The position numbers and the translations under genes are program-made. A DNA stretch of 64,000 nucleotides from an uncultured Candidatus Melainabacteria bacterium (GTDB lineage: Bacteria; Cyanobacteriota; Vampirovibrionia; Gastranaerophilales; Gastranaerophilaceae): the NCBI GenBank assembly GCA_934700335.1, contig CAKUXM010000004.1, positions 62,001-126,000 on the forward strand, read 5' to 3'. How positions within the stretch are numbered: the stretch's first letter is position 1; each line of letters opens with the position of its first letter. The notes below the pieces were generated by a model. That model saw nothing but the letters and a program-made list of their open reading frames with translations, ran no database searches and was not told where the DNA came from. Of the stretch, positions 43,517 to 52,700 are shown one piece after another.

Positions 43517-45767
43517 ACATACTTACTCTGTCTTTGATTTCTTCCATTTTAGCTTCATTCAAACGAGTGTCGCCTTTTACTCTTGAGTAAGATAAGTAAC
43601 CGTTCATTCTGTCGATTTTTGTAAGGTTTTTACTACCACATTTTGGACATACGTCCATGTTTAATTCTTCATGACCGCAATCATCACAGTAAGAAAGTGA
43701 TAGGTTTACGCCTTCATAAAAACCTTTATCCATAGCTCTTTTAATTAATGTTTTAATAGCATCTGTATTATAAGAAATTGGATATTTTACGTATTGGATT
43801 TTACCACCGTTCAACAATTCCCAGAAACGACCTTCTAAGTCTTGTTTTTGTAAAGGTCCAATTTGTTCTGTAACGTGGCAGTGGAAACTGTTTGATACAT
43901 AACCTCTGTCAGAAACTTTGTCTACAACACCGAATTTTTTACGGAATTGTTTGATTTGTAAACCACAAAGATTTTCTGCAGGAGTACCATAGATTGCATA
44001 TAAGTTACCGTCTTCTTCTTTGAATTGGTTAACTTTCTTGTTAATGTATTCCATTACTTCTAAAGCGAATGCTCCATCTTCAACAAGGGATTTACCATTG
44101 TGTAATTCTTGCAATTCATTTAATGCAGTGATACCAAATGATGCAGTTGAAGATTTTAATACAGGTTTAATTTTGTCATGTAAACCTAAGTGTCCACCGT
44201 AGAAACCACCTTCGCAGAATGCAAGAGGGTTAATTGATGCTCTCATTTCGCCAAGATAATCATAAGTACGTTTGTGTAAGTTTCTAATCATTTCCATATA
44301 GTAATCAAGAACTTCATAGAAATCTTTACCTTCTTTTTTAGCTTTTGCATAAATCATTGGTAAGTGTAAGCTGATAGCACCGATGTTAAATCTACCAACA
44401 AATACTGGCACATCGTTTTCATCAGCAGGTTTCATACCGCCTCTTTCATACCAAGGAGAAAGGAATGCTCTGCAACCCATTGGTGAAATAACTTTTTTGT
44501 ATTTTTTGTACATACTAGCGATATAACCTTCACCAGTCATTGACAACCAGTCTGGGTACATAGCTTTCTTAGAACATTCAACACCAACGTTAAATAAGTC
44601 TTCTAATTCACCACCTTGACCGTGTAGGTTTTCGTCGTATAAGAAGACGATTTTAGGGAATAATACAGGTTTTTTATTACCTTTTTTACCTTGACCTTCT
44701 TCTCTTACTTTTAACATCATTTTTGATGCCATTTTTTCAAATCTTTCAGTACCTAAGCCCATTGACATAGTGATGAATGGATAATCACCACGGCTTGATG
44801 CTACTGTATTGAATTTATATTCCCAACCTTGAAAACCATCATGGAAATCTCTTTCAACATCTTTGTAAGCTTCTTCATCAGCTTTTTCAGGGCTTACACC
44901 CATATCAATGTATCTTTGGTAATTTTTATCAAATGTTTTTTGAGCGAATGGTGCTAAAATTTTATCGACTTCTGGAACAGTGAAACCACCATATTGTTGA
45001 CTTGCAGCAGCCATTACGATATCACCAATAACATCAAAAGCAACTTCTAATGTTTTTGGTTCATTGTACCAAAGGTTACCCATTTCAAAGCCACCTTTTA
45101 ATACGTTTGCAACGTCAAATAAACAACAGTTCATAGTATCACGTCTTGCAGACATATCGTGAATATAGATATAACCATCACGAGTTGCTTGCAATTCTGG
45201 AACTGTTAGGAAGAATTTTTTGTATAATTCTTTGTTTAATTGGTTGAAGATTAAAGAACGTTTTGTTGAAACTAAGGCTGAATCAGCATTAGAGTTTTCT
45301 TTATCTCCAATATACATAATTTTTTGGCTTTCTTGATAAACTTTATCAAGCATGTTTACGAAATCGATTTTGTAATCTCTGTAATTTCTGTAACTTTTAG
45401 CAACTTTTTGATTAACTGCTTCAAGAGCATTTTCTACAATACAATGCATTTTGAAAATTTCAATTTCGCTTTGTCGAGTTTCAACAACACTCCAATTTAC
45501 GTAATTACATAATTGTTCAATTTCTTTATCGGTAAAATCTACAAGCATTCTAGCTGCAGATTTTTTAACAGCTTTAACAACTTTATCAATATTGTAATCT
45601 TCTAAAGTACCATCTTTCTTAATGATTTTAACATTATTAACAGCAATCTTTGAAGTAAAAGCTTTAAGATTTTTCACTGAACTTAAAGATGCTGGTTTTG
45701 TTACATTAGAATTCAAAGTAATATTTTCATTAATCTTTACAACATTTCCGTTTTCTAAATGTGGCAT
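43515..45767 (-). CDS. nrdD: Anaerobic ribonucleoside-triphosphate reductase
   Basis: Class III reductase making deoxynucleotides without oxygen. Seen: the N-terminal ATP-cone (KIIKKDGTLEDYNIDKVVKA), active-site strands with DTMNCCLFDV and GPLQKQDLEGRFWELLNGG, the zinc site CDDCGHEELNMDVCPKCGS, and RMNGYLSYSR holding the glycyl-radical Gly. 750 residues is normal. AGGAG precedes ATG 45767. Paired with nrdG downstream. It makes anaerobic growth certain for the host. Confidence 0.97.
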   Translation of the reverse strand: MPHLENGNVVKINENITLNSNVTKPASLSSVKNLKAFTSKIAVNNVKIIKKDGTLEDYNIDKVVKAVKKSAARMLVDFTDKEIEQLCNYVNWSVVETRQSEIEIFKMHCIVENALEAVNQKVAKSYRNYRDYKIDFVNMLDKVYQESQKIMYIGDKENSNADSALVSTKRSLIFNQLNKELYKKFFLTVPELQATRDGYIYIHDMSARRDTMNCCLFDVANVLKGGFEMGNLWYNEPKTLEVAFDVIGDIVMAAASQQYGGFTVPEVDKILAPFAQKTFDKNYQRYIDMGVSPEKADEEAYKDVERDFHDGFQGWEYKFNTVASSRGDYPFITMSMGLGTERFEKMASKMMLKVREEGQGKKGNKKPVLFPKIVFLYDENLHGQGGELEDLFNVGVECSKKAMYPDWLSMTGEGYIASMYKKYKKVISPMGCRAFLSPWYERGGMKPADENDVPVFVGRFNIGAISLHLPMIYAKAKKEGKDFYEVLDYYMEMIRNLHKRTYDYLGEMRASINPLAFCEGGFYGGHLGLHDKIKPVLKSSTASFGITALNELQELHNGKSLVEDGAFALEVMEYINKKVNQFKEEDGNLYAIYGTPAENLCGLQIKQFRKKFGVVDKVSDRGYVSNSFHCHVTEQIGPLQKQDLEGRFWELLNGGKIQYVKYPISYNTDAIKTLIKRAMDKGFYEGVNLSLSYCDDCGHEELNMDVCPKCGSKNLTKIDRMNGYLSYSRVKGDTRLNEAKMEEIKDRVSM

Positions 45768-45777
45768 TTAATAATCT

Positions 45778-45950
45778 CCTTTTTTTTGTTAAAAAGGCAG
45801 AAATAGGATAAAATTATTATGCTTTTGTTCCGATTCCCAAATTCCTGTCCCGAGGTCTAATTTTCTTAAATAAGTCGCCGATTTATCGGTATATTAACGA
45901 GCTCATCTTAGCTCATGCTTCTTTCTTATTTATTATATAATTATACATTA
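45778..45950 (-). promoter_or_regulatory. Structured leader region upstream of nrdD
   Basis: AT-rich boxes (TATAAT near 45940) on the minus strand could start an nrdD leader of about 150 bases. Within it lie GAGC / GCTC (45914-45899), CCGA-TAAA-TCGG (45889-45878) and a second TCGG (45833-45830), which could compete for the same CCGA. It matches no riboswitch class I know, and no NrdR box was found. Confidence 0.3.
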
Positions 45951-46401
45951 AATTTCAAAGGCATGGAATAATTATTTAACAAAAATAATCCATTTAAATT
46001 ATAAATATAGTCCAAAAGATTAATCTTTAAATGTTTTAGTCGAAGTATACAATTCGTTAATTAATTTTACATAGATTAACTAAAATTAATTAAAATTTAC
46101 ATAGGCAAAATGTTAGAAAAATTAACAATTTCGGGTTAATCAAGACCGGCAAGGGTTTTAAAAATCAGAGCTTAAAATTCATAAAAAATATGGTTAATAT
46201 TTTTTATTAAAATATATGAATCATAAATTTTTATTTATTTCAATTTAGATTTTAAAATTGAAATGAGCGGGCAAGTATAAAAAAAAATTAATTTTGTGGC
46301 ATATTTTAAAAACTTAGAAGGTTCTAATAATAACATTTAATATAAGTTTGGTTGACATTGTATGTCAAAAGATAAGGATAATATATTACGGACAAGCACA
46401 C
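45951..46401. other. AT-rich stretch without recognisable genes
   Basis: About 450 bp of AT-rich DNA between the nrdD promoter region and the first island-border repeat. I see no coding region, tRNA or clear hairpin here. Confidence 0.5.
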
Positions 46402-46430
46402 AAAAAAAAAGAACAACCTTTCGGTTATCC
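46402..46430 (-). terminator. tRNA-derived terminator, outer copy A
   Basis: Minus strand GGATAACC-GAAA-GGTTGTTC (46430-46411) followed by nine T (46410-46402). It directly follows the truncated tRNA 3' end at 46456-46441, the same order as in the inner copy. Confidence 0.75.
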
Positions 46431-46667
46431 TTTTTAAAAATACGCCTGCCGCGATTGTCTTGCTCACTCGCATTAAACGGCAATTCCGCATTTTGTCTCC
46501 GTGTTTTCAACACTTTGCCAAAAGTGCTCCAGCCTCTGCTCGTTCGCGCTCGAACGCAAATTGGCGTTCTCATCGCTGGCACGCTCACAAAAAAAGGACA
46601 ACCTTTTGGTTATCCCTTTTAAAAATACGCCTGCCGCGATTCGAACGCGGGACCCTCTGCTTAGAAG
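46429..46667 (-). repeat. Island-border repeat A (about 240 bp, attachment-site scar)
   Basis: Nearly identical to 56641-56880, same orientation, with only a few single-base differences. On the minus strand it reads: tRNA-Arg 3' half (46667-46626), terminator (46615-46596 plus T run), a GAGC/GAAC-rich spacer, and a second, truncated tRNA 3' end (46456-46441). Identity stops at the anticodon loop on one side, as expected for tyrosine-recombinase integration in a tRNA gene. Confidence 0.85.
46626..46667 (-). other. tRNA-Arg(UCU) 3'-half remnant, copy A
   Basis: Read on the minus strand: anticodon loop CTTCTAA (anticodon TCT), stem GCAGA, variable GGGTC, T-arm CCGCG-TTCGAAT-CGCGG, acceptor CAGGCGT and discriminator A. 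No 5' half (D-arm, acceptor ACGCCTG) precedes it, so it cannot be a functional tRNA. Confidence 0.85.
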
Positions 46668-46710
46668 AAGCTGGAAGCCACATTCTCAGCGCTTTTTAAC
46701 TTTTATTATA

Positions 46711-46802
46711 ATTTATCAGAATTTGTTTCTATTGCTTGCGCCACATGAATTTAAGGTCGATTTTATTCTCACAATTTATCAGCACTCATCAGACTTTATC
46801 AG
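46711..46802. repeat. Repeated TTTATCAG motifs beside border A
   Basis: ATTTATCAG at 46711-46719 and 46774-46782, CTCATCAG near 46785-46792 and CTTTATCAG at 46794-46802. Similar motifs flank border B (56924-56933, 56997-57005). They could be recombinase arm-type or core sites. The remainder of 46668-46977 holds no gene I can support. Confidence 0.45.
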
Positions 46803-46977
46803 AAAATTTGCAACCCAAATGCAACTTCCTCCTTTTTTATATATGTCGTCTCAATGACACAGTCAAAGGGACGGGGGAGTGCAAAATAATAAAACCTCTT
46901 CACTCAAGGTGAGCTACAAAAAAAATCCGTAAATTTCTGAATATTTAAAAATTACCTGTATAGATTTATATTTTACA

Positions 46978-48018
46978 CTATTTCTCTTTAATTTTTTTTA
47001 TATTGGCTTCTTTAAAAAATATTGGATATAAATCATTAACTAAGTTTAAAAATAATATTAAATCCTGTTTTAAATCCTCTGCATTAAATTTCCATACAAG
47101 AACTTCTTTGTTAGAAAATTCGTATTGATTTATTAATGCAATTTTTTCTTGTCTTTGTTGTATGTTATCTTGTTCTAGTGTATCAATAGATATTTCTCTT
47201 GGTTTTAGAATTATTTTTCTTAATTCTTCTTCAAGTTTAAGAATTTGAATTGAATCTTGGAATTGATTTAAAATAGCAATTTTTTTAACAAGATAAATTC
47301 CAACTCTCTGCAAATGGGCTAATCTACCTTTTGTATTAGCAGAATTTTCATATTGAAGTAAGTTTGGAATAATTGTTTCATTCATAGTTACTATATGATG
47401 CACATTTTCTTGCATAAATCTTACAAAACCAAAGTATAAATAAAATTTTTCAATTTTGTCATTTGCTCCTTTTATGTATATTAAAATATCTTCGATTTTA
47501 GCTTTAAAAAACTTAGGTGAATCTATTCTTATATTCTTTGCTTGAGAATTTTTGGGTGTAATAATTGTATTGCCTAAACCGAATGTTCTAAAATAACCTG
47601 TCTGCCAACTTATAGCATAAAAAACATTTAATATCTCTATTGGAAAAGGAGAAGCCATTTTTTTATTTGATTGATTTTTTCGGTATTCTAAATAGCTGTT
47701 TGTCAAATTTAATATTGTAAATATTGATATAAATACACCATTCAATTTTTCCCTTACAAAATCACTTAATGCTAAATTTTGATTTGTTATAATCAAAACA
47801 GCTAGAACAATAAATATATTAAGGACTATGTTATTGATAAATAACGTTTTCAATACTTGCAATGGAATTCCTATAAAATCATATAAAATATCTTTTACAT
47901 ATTCTTCATAGTAAAAGAAAACTTTTGGGCATATTTTAAATTTATAAATTCTAAAAAGAATTCTCTTTATTTTTAAAAATAAACCATAAAAATTTTTTCT
48001 AACAAATCTTTTAATCAT
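46978..48018 (-). CDS. Membrane protein of unknown function, island 1
   Basis: A 346-residue protein: a basic N-terminus, two or three membrane segments between residues 55 and 110 (FINNIVLNIFIVLAVLIIT; GVFISIFTILNLTNSYLEY), then a long helical cytoplasmic part. No family recognised. It lies downstream of the restriction-modification genes on the same strand but has its own TG-T-TATAAT box ending six bases before the ATG, with no Shine-Dalgarno, so it is likely leaderless. It may be an accessory of the defence operon or independent cargo. Confidence 0.65.
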   Translation of the reverse strand: MIKRFVRKNFYGLFLKIKRILFRIYKFKICPKVFFYYEEYVKDILYDFIGIPLQVLKTLFINNIVLNIFIVLAVLIITNQNLALSDFVREKLNGVFISIFTILNLTNSYLEYRKNQSNKKMASPFPIEILNVFYAISWQTGYFRTFGLGNTIITPKNSQAKNIRIDSPKFFKAKIEDILIYIKGANDKIEKFYLYFGFVRFMQENVHHIVTMNETIIPNLLQYENSANTKGRLAHLQRVGIYLVKKIAILNQFQDSIQILKLEEELRKIILKPREISIDTLEQDNIQQRQEKIALINQYEFSNKEVLVWKFNAEDLKQDLILFLNLVNDLYPIFFKEANIKKIKEK

Positions 48019-48024
48019 ACCTAC

Positions 48025-48033
48025 ATTATAACA
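48025..48033 (-). promoter_or_regulatory. Extended -10 box of the 46978-48018 gene
   Basis: Minus strand TGT-TATAAT (TATAAT at 48030-48025), six bases before ATG 48018. No clear -35. Confidence 0.45.
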
Positions 48034-48127
48034 AAAAGAATACTATATTTAATAAGCTAATTTTTACTACAAAACAGTTCACTTAGAATTCTTACTCAAT
48101 ATAATCTTATAAAGATAAGGATATTTT

Positions 48128-48305
48128 ATGGAACAAAAAATTATAAGAAATAGAATCAAGTGTAAACTTTGTGGTGATATAATAGAATCAACAAGCGTGT
48201 ATGATTTAAATGATGCTATTTAGCAAAGTTGCAGTTGACGGTTGAAAATGTTACATAAAACGAACCTGTAATCCAAAAGATTGGAAAGAATTAAGTGTAA
48301 TATGA
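48128..48305 (+). pseudogene. Broken small zinc-ribbon-like gene (DUF7695-like)
   Basis: ATG 48128 opens MEQKIIRNRIKCKLCGDII, typical of small 'RNxIxCxxCGDxIES' proteins, but stops at 48221 after 31 codons. In another frame the text continues KVAVDG-stop-KCYIKRTCNPKDWKELS to a stop at 48303-48305, matching the usual second half (VDGG...YxRR...D...ELS). So there is at least one frameshift or small deletion and one stop (TGA where Gly is expected). The end overlaps the HNH gene stop region. Such genes are common in mobile elements. Confidence 0.65.
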
Positions 48306-49616
48306 CATTAGAGTATCAAGTGTAATCTTTATTCCTATCGATTCTAAATCATCTTTCTTTAATTCGTACAATGCTTTTAAAATTTCTTCCTTTTCTGCAA
48401 AAATACCATGATGTAATGTTCTATGGCAATTTGAACATAAGGAAACTAAGTTTTGTACGCAGTCAATATTAACACGTAATTCATCATAGTACTTTTGTTG
48501 ATATTTTCTTGGTATTAAATGATGTGCCTCCATGTACGAGTTTTTAGTTCGTTTTGAAGTAAATGTATTATGCTCAGGATTTACACAACAGTTATATTCA
48601 TACATCTGTAATGATAATGCTCCGACTTTTGCATTGGGTTGAATTTTAGTAGAAGTATGACTTGAAATATTTAATTCTTTTGAACTGTTATTCATTAAAT
48701 TTTGAATTTCAGCTTCTGAGAAATTTACAGACTTATCTACTTCTTCTGTATATACGCAATCTTCTTCAACTTCTTCAACATTATTTTCTATTTCAACTTC
48801 TACTTCTTTATCTTGTATTAGTGATATGTTGAAATTTTGATTATGTTGCAAGAAATTAATGTATTCATCCTCATTGTCTAATTTATCAAAAATTTTCGTA
48901 TGTGTTGCTAAAAATTCGTCCATTATAGATTCTAGCTCGGGATTGATTTTTATTGTATCTTCATTACTGATAAACAAGTTTAAATTATCCATTAAAGTAT
49001 CTATACGAGAATAATCATGATATTCACTTAATAAATCATATGGCGTTCTATATCTTTCCTGGTCAAGTAAAGTTTGAACACATTCTTCAACTTGAGAATG
49101 ATTCTCTCTTGTCATAACAAAAAGCCATAAATCATTTAATCTTAATTCATTTATGTTATGTTCTACTTTCAGTTTTTTAAGCACCTGATATATAAATATT
49201 ATCGGATAAAGTTTATGCGTTATTTCTCTTTCACCACGACTTGTAATTTGAGTTACCTTAAATTTTAACAGTTGCTCTGTTATAATTTTGTTTAAATTTT
49301 CTTGTTCGTTCTCATTTACAATACAATTATATGCTTGCGTAGTTTCTTCTTTTTCGTATGTATGAGAATCACAAGTTAATAATCCGAAAAACTGTGTAAT
49401 AATAAGCGAACGGTGATTTTTGAATATATTATAGTAGTGGGCATTTCTTTCATAATATGTTTGCAGAGGGGTAATATTTGCTGCAGTATATTTCCAATCT
49501 TCAAATAATTTGACAGAATTAATTACATTTTGAAAGTTTGCAGTTTGCTTAGTGAAGGCCCAAACCTGTTTCTTACCTCTCTGTAATAAAAAATCTACAT
49601 ATTCTTGTTTATTCAT
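48291..49616 (-). CDS. HNH endonuclease, probable restriction enzyme
   Basis: A 441-residue protein. The C-terminal domain is HNH: CCVNPEHNTF, EAHHLIPRKYQ, then NLVSLCSNCHRTLHHG, with four zinc Cys and the catalytic His pair. About 280 N-terminal helical residues are of unknown type and probably read the target sequence; an acidic stretch (EVEVEIENNVEEVEED) links the two. It follows a C5 and an N6 DNA methyltransferase, so it is the likely cutting enzyme of the system. GGGGG lies eight bases before ATG 49616. Confidence 0.82.
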   Translation of the reverse strand: MNKQEYVDFLLQRGKKQVWAFTKQTANFQNVINSVKLFEDWKYTAANITPLQTYYERNAHYYNIFKNHRSLIITQFFGLLTCDSHTYEKEETTQAYNCIVNENEQENLNKIITEQLLKFKVTQITSRGEREITHKLYPIIFIYQVLKKLKVEHNINELRLNDLWLFVMTRENHSQVEECVQTLLDQERYRTPYDLLSEYHDYSRIDTLMDNLNLFISNEDTIKINPELESIMDEFLATHTKIFDKLDNEDEYINFLQHNQNFNISLIQDKEVEVEIENNVEEVEEDCVYTEEVDKSVNFSEAEIQNLMNNSSKELNISSHTSTKIQPNAKVGALSLQMYEYNCCVNPEHNTFTSKRTKNSYMEAHHLIPRKYQQKYYDELRVNIDCVQNLVSLCSNCHRTLHHGIFAEKEEILKALYELKKDDLESIGIKITLDTLMSYYT

Positions 49617-49694
49617 GAATCATACCCCCTAGCAAGTTCAGTATATCATGCTGAAAAACGCTAGACAATACAATTTGAGTAAATACGTAAAAGC

Positions 49695-50807
49695 TTAATA
49701 TTCGTTATTCAATATTTCCTGTAAAACATTAGCGTAAAAATATGCTAATTTGGGGGGCACCGCATTTCCTATTTGCTTATACACGGAAGTTTTATTGCCT
49801 AAAAACTTAAAACTATCAGGAAAACTTTGAATTCGAGCACCTTCTCTTGGAGATAGTGTTCTATCTTCTACTGGGTGAATAAAACGACCACCAGAAGGGG
49901 TATCAAACCTAGTTGTAATAGTTGGAGCACAACCATTCTTATCAAGTCTGCCATATGCACCACTATGTACAGATTTTATATTATCTTTTAATTTTGTCCA
50001 ATTTTCACCAACATTAACCTGCTTGATACGCTTTGTTGCAATACTATTGTGATGAGGTTTTATGTGATTATATGTTATATTATCCTCATTTGACAAGAAT
50101 TTTTGATATTGGTTAGTAGGCACAAGGTTTATAATATTCCCTTCTTTATCTTCATTTTGTAAATTTGATATGGCGTCCCATACAGAAGTAGAGTTAAAGA
50201 AATAAGGATATTTCCTTAATACCTTACTCTTTGTTTTTTCAATATATTCATCAATATCAATTTTTTTATTTAGTGAGCCAATAATAAAAACACGTTCTCT
50301 TTGTTGAGGAATCCCATATTCTTTAGCTTTAACTACCATATGATGTATGTAATATCTATCACCGTCAAAATTATTTTCGTCTGAAAATAATTCGATTATT
50401 TGATTAAATATTTCCCCCTTTTCCATTGTCAAAATACCTTTTACATTTTCTAATATAAAAAGCTTTGGTCTAACCTGTTGAACAATTTTAAAATAATACT
50501 TGAATAAATAATTTCGTGGGTCATCAATAAAATTATTTTTTCGTATTCTTGCTCCAGCCATAGAGAATCCTTGACAAGGAGGCCCCCCAATAATTACATT
50601 TGCGTTATACTTGGAAAAATCCACTTCTTTGACAACTTGTTTAATATCTTTTGCATACATTTCGGTTGAAGGGTGGTTATAAGAATAAGTTTCAGCAATT
50701 TGTTTATCATATTCCACAGCTGCAACAATATCAAACCCAGCCTTTTGAAAGCCAATAGAGAAACCACCAGCACCGGCAAACAAATCAATTACTTTGTTAT
50801 TTTTCAT
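49695..50807 (-). CDS. DNA (cytosine-5-)-methyltransferase
   Basis: A 370-residue C5 methyltransferase with all main motifs: I (DLFAGAGGFSIGFQKAGF), IV (GGPPCQGFS, catalytic Cys 78), VI (FILENVKGIL), VIII (QQRERVFIIG), then a target-recognition region and IX-X (RTLSPREGARIQSFPDSF; YKQIGNAVPP). It should protect sites in host DNA. It starts 11 bp inside the end of the N6 methyltransferase gene, so translation is coupled. The partner nuclease is probably the HNH protein downstream. Confidence 0.93.
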   Translation of the reverse strand: MKNNKVIDLFAGAGGFSIGFQKAGFDIVAAVEYDKQIAETYSYNHPSTEMYAKDIKQVVKEVDFSKYNANVIIGGPPCQGFSMAGARIRKNNFIDDPRNYLFKYYFKIVQQVRPKLFILENVKGILTMEKGEIFNQIIELFSDENNFDGDRYYIHHMVVKAKEYGIPQQRERVFIIGSLNKKIDIDEYIEKTKSKVLRKYPYFFNSTSVWDAISNLQNEDKEGNIINLVPTNQYQKFLSNEDNITYNHIKPHHNSIATKRIKQVNVGENWTKLKDNIKSVHSGAYGRLDKNGCAPTITTRFDTPSGGRFIHPVEDRTLSPREGARIQSFPDSFKFLGNKTSVYKQIGNAVPPKLAYFYANVLQEILNNEY

Positions 50808-52578
50808 TCCTTTGTTCTCCGGCAGTACGATAATATAATTGATAATTCTTTATATATGACAATTCTTCTTCGTTTAAATTATAAATTTTTGCAAGTTCAT
50901 CATCTATTAAATCAATATGATTTTTACATAATCTATGCTTATATTCATACATAGCCTGTTTTGAATCAATTTTGACTTTTGTTTTTTCAAGAAGTTTGTT
51001 TAATTCGATAGACAATTTTTCAAATTTCTTCTCTTGCATTTTTGAAATATTTGGCACATAAAAATTAGACAATTCTTTATTTGTTATATGCCAACAGTCT
51101 GAAACTTTTATCCAATACCACCAATATAAACTTGAATTTAATATGCAGTTAATTAAATGTAAATCTTCTTTTTTATAATTAATTATTGCGTACTCATTAC
51201 TTTTATATGGGGCCTCAATAAAAGATTTAATCCAAAAAGCAGCTCTTTTATTTAAATATAACGGTTTTTCACAACTAGAAACTTGCTTTGAAATAATGGT
51301 ATCAGTATCAGAATTTACTTTTGTAAATATCGATTCCTCAATATTATTAGCTAATTTAGGGTAATAATTTTCATTCACAAAAGAATTATCTAACACTTCA
51401 GTTGTGTTAAATAAGTTAGCTCTTTGTGATTTATACCAATAATTATAATCCGATGTATAAATTTTATGATTATCCTTTTCTAATGTTTTTTGAGCTAAAA
51501 GAATATTTAATTTTTGGTGTACGCCCACAAACAAACAGTCTGGTCTATCAGCATAACTCAAAACATATTGAGCTGAAGTATTTTGCTCCACATACTTTCT
51601 TACACTTGCCATTCTTGATGTTGATACATAAGAAATGGGAATAATATACCCCATTACACCATTATCAGAAAGCAAATCAATACTGTTATGAATAACATCT
51701 GCGTATAAATTACCATATTTAATAGAATTTGCATAATCAACTTTGCTTTTCTCTACATAAGGAGGGTTTCCTAAGATTAGTTGATAATCATCAATTAATT
51801 CACTGTATGATGTTATAAAATTTAAATTATGAAAATTAAGTTCTAATGATTCGTAAATGTTATTTATATTTACAGAACTCTGTAAATGCAATGTTTTAAA
51901 TAACAACCTTGTTTTTGATATATATGTAGAATACGGGTCAATATCATTACCGTGAATTGAATTTAAAATTTTGCATACATCTTCGTCTGTTATAGGTTGT
52001 TTTAAACTTGAAATCAAATCATATTTACATTCAAAAACTTTTACAAGAAATGCTCCTGTGCCACAAGTAGGGTCAAGAACTTTCAAATTAATAATTATAT
52101 TTCTTATTTTTGAGTATTTATTTATTAGGTGTTTAATATTATTTTTTATTGTCTCGATATTTTCGGGTAAATATTTTTGCCCAATTTCTTTTAGAACTAA
52201 TTGATAAATGCTATTGTAGATTATATATGAAGATACATCTTCAGGCGTGTAGTATACACCATTATTCTTTTGCTTGCTGCTTTTTTCATTTATTTTTTCT
52301 AATTCATTTTGAAAATTTTCTTCATCCAAATTATGTGCAGCAAGCATTAAAATAAGGTTTTTATAATAGTCAAAAAATATAGCAGAAGATTTATCTTCTA
52401 ATAACGATAAAACATCTTTATAGTCTTTTTGTATATTCTTGCTCAAAAATGCCTTTTTAAAATTTACACAGTCATCATTATTGTCATTTTGATAAATGAC
52501 AAATAATACATTATTTAAGTTTGAGTTCAAATAACTTCTTAACTTTTTTTCTTCTTTTATCTCTAATAGTTTCACCAT
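50797..52578 (-). CDS. DNA adenine-N6 methyltransferase (Eco57I/TaqI-like)
   Basis: A 593-residue methyltransferase. Seen: motif I LDPTCGTGAFLVKVFE, motif IV LILGNPPYVEKSK (NPPY, N6-adenine), motif X region NNGVYYTPEDVSSYI, and a C-terminal recognition part (WHITNKELSNFYVPNI). No nuclease motif is seen, so it is a stand-alone methylase. ATG 52578 or the GTG at 52584 could be the start; neither has a Shine-Dalgarno, but a seven-codon reading frame with a good one ends just before it. Co-transcribed with the C5 methylase. Confidence 0.9.
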   Translation of the reverse strand: MVKLLEIKEEKKLRSYLNSNLNNVLFVIYQNDNNDDCVNFKKAFLSKNIQKDYKDVLSLLEDKSSAIFFDYYKNLILMLAAHNLDEENFQNELEKINEKSSKQKNNGVYYTPEDVSSYIIYNSIYQLVLKEIGQKYLPENIETIKNNIKHLINKYSKIRNIIINLKVLDPTCGTGAFLVKVFECKYDLISSLKQPITDEDVCKILNSIHGNDIDPYSTYISKTRLLFKTLHLQSSVNINNIYESLELNFHNLNFITSYSELIDDYQLILGNPPYVEKSKVDYANSIKYGNLYADVIHNSIDLLSDNGVMGYIIPISYVSTSRMASVRKYVEQNTSAQYVLSYADRPDCLFVGVHQKLNILLAQKTLEKDNHKIYTSDYNYWYKSQRANLFNTTEVLDNSFVNENYYPKLANNIEESIFTKVNSDTDTIISKQVSSCEKPLYLNKRAAFWIKSFIEAPYKSNEYAIINYKKEDLHLINCILNSSLYWWYWIKVSDCWHITNKELSNFYVPNISKMQEKKFEKLSIELNKLLEKTKVKIDSKQAMYEYKHRLCKNHIDLIDDELAKIYNLNEEELSYIKNYQLYYRTAGEQRNEK

Positions 52579-52580
52579 AT

Positions 52581-52604
52581 TCACACTTGGATATAAAAAC
52601 CCAT
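52581..52604 (-). CDS. Seven-codon leader peptide candidate
   Basis: ATG 52604 with Shine-Dalgarno GGGAG (52616-52612) seven bases upstream encodes MGFYIQV and stops at 52581, two bases before the methyltransferase ATG 52578. The methylase itself lacks a ribosome-binding site, so this tiny frame may deliver ribosomes by re-initiation. Confidence 0.4.
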   Translation of the reverse strand: MGFYIQV

Positions 52605-52700
52605 TTTATTTCTCCCATGCGTAGATACATTATATAATGAAATTACAAGAAAGGGCAACATGCTAAAAGTTTGATACAAATATTTGCATTTGCCATATAG

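Noticed and set aside
45900..46000. NrdR box upstream of nrdD
   Set aside because: No ACACTATATATAGTGT-like 16-mer was found; AT-rich palindromes there fit promoter boxes better.
46626..46667. A functional tRNA-Arg gene
   Set aside because: Only the half from the anticodon loop onward is present; D-arm and 5' acceptor strand are missing at both copies.
46362..46857. Overlapping plus-strand open frames across border A, and the same translation at 56672-56887
   Set aside because: They translate the tRNA remnant and the spacer repeat; no ribosome site, and the same text recurs at border B because the DNA is repeated.
48128..48305. TGA read as glycine (recoded genetic code)
   Set aside because: The TGA stands where Gly is expected, but an in-frame TAG and a frame change are also present, and TGA serves as a normal stop elsewhere (for example the 23732-24322 gene).
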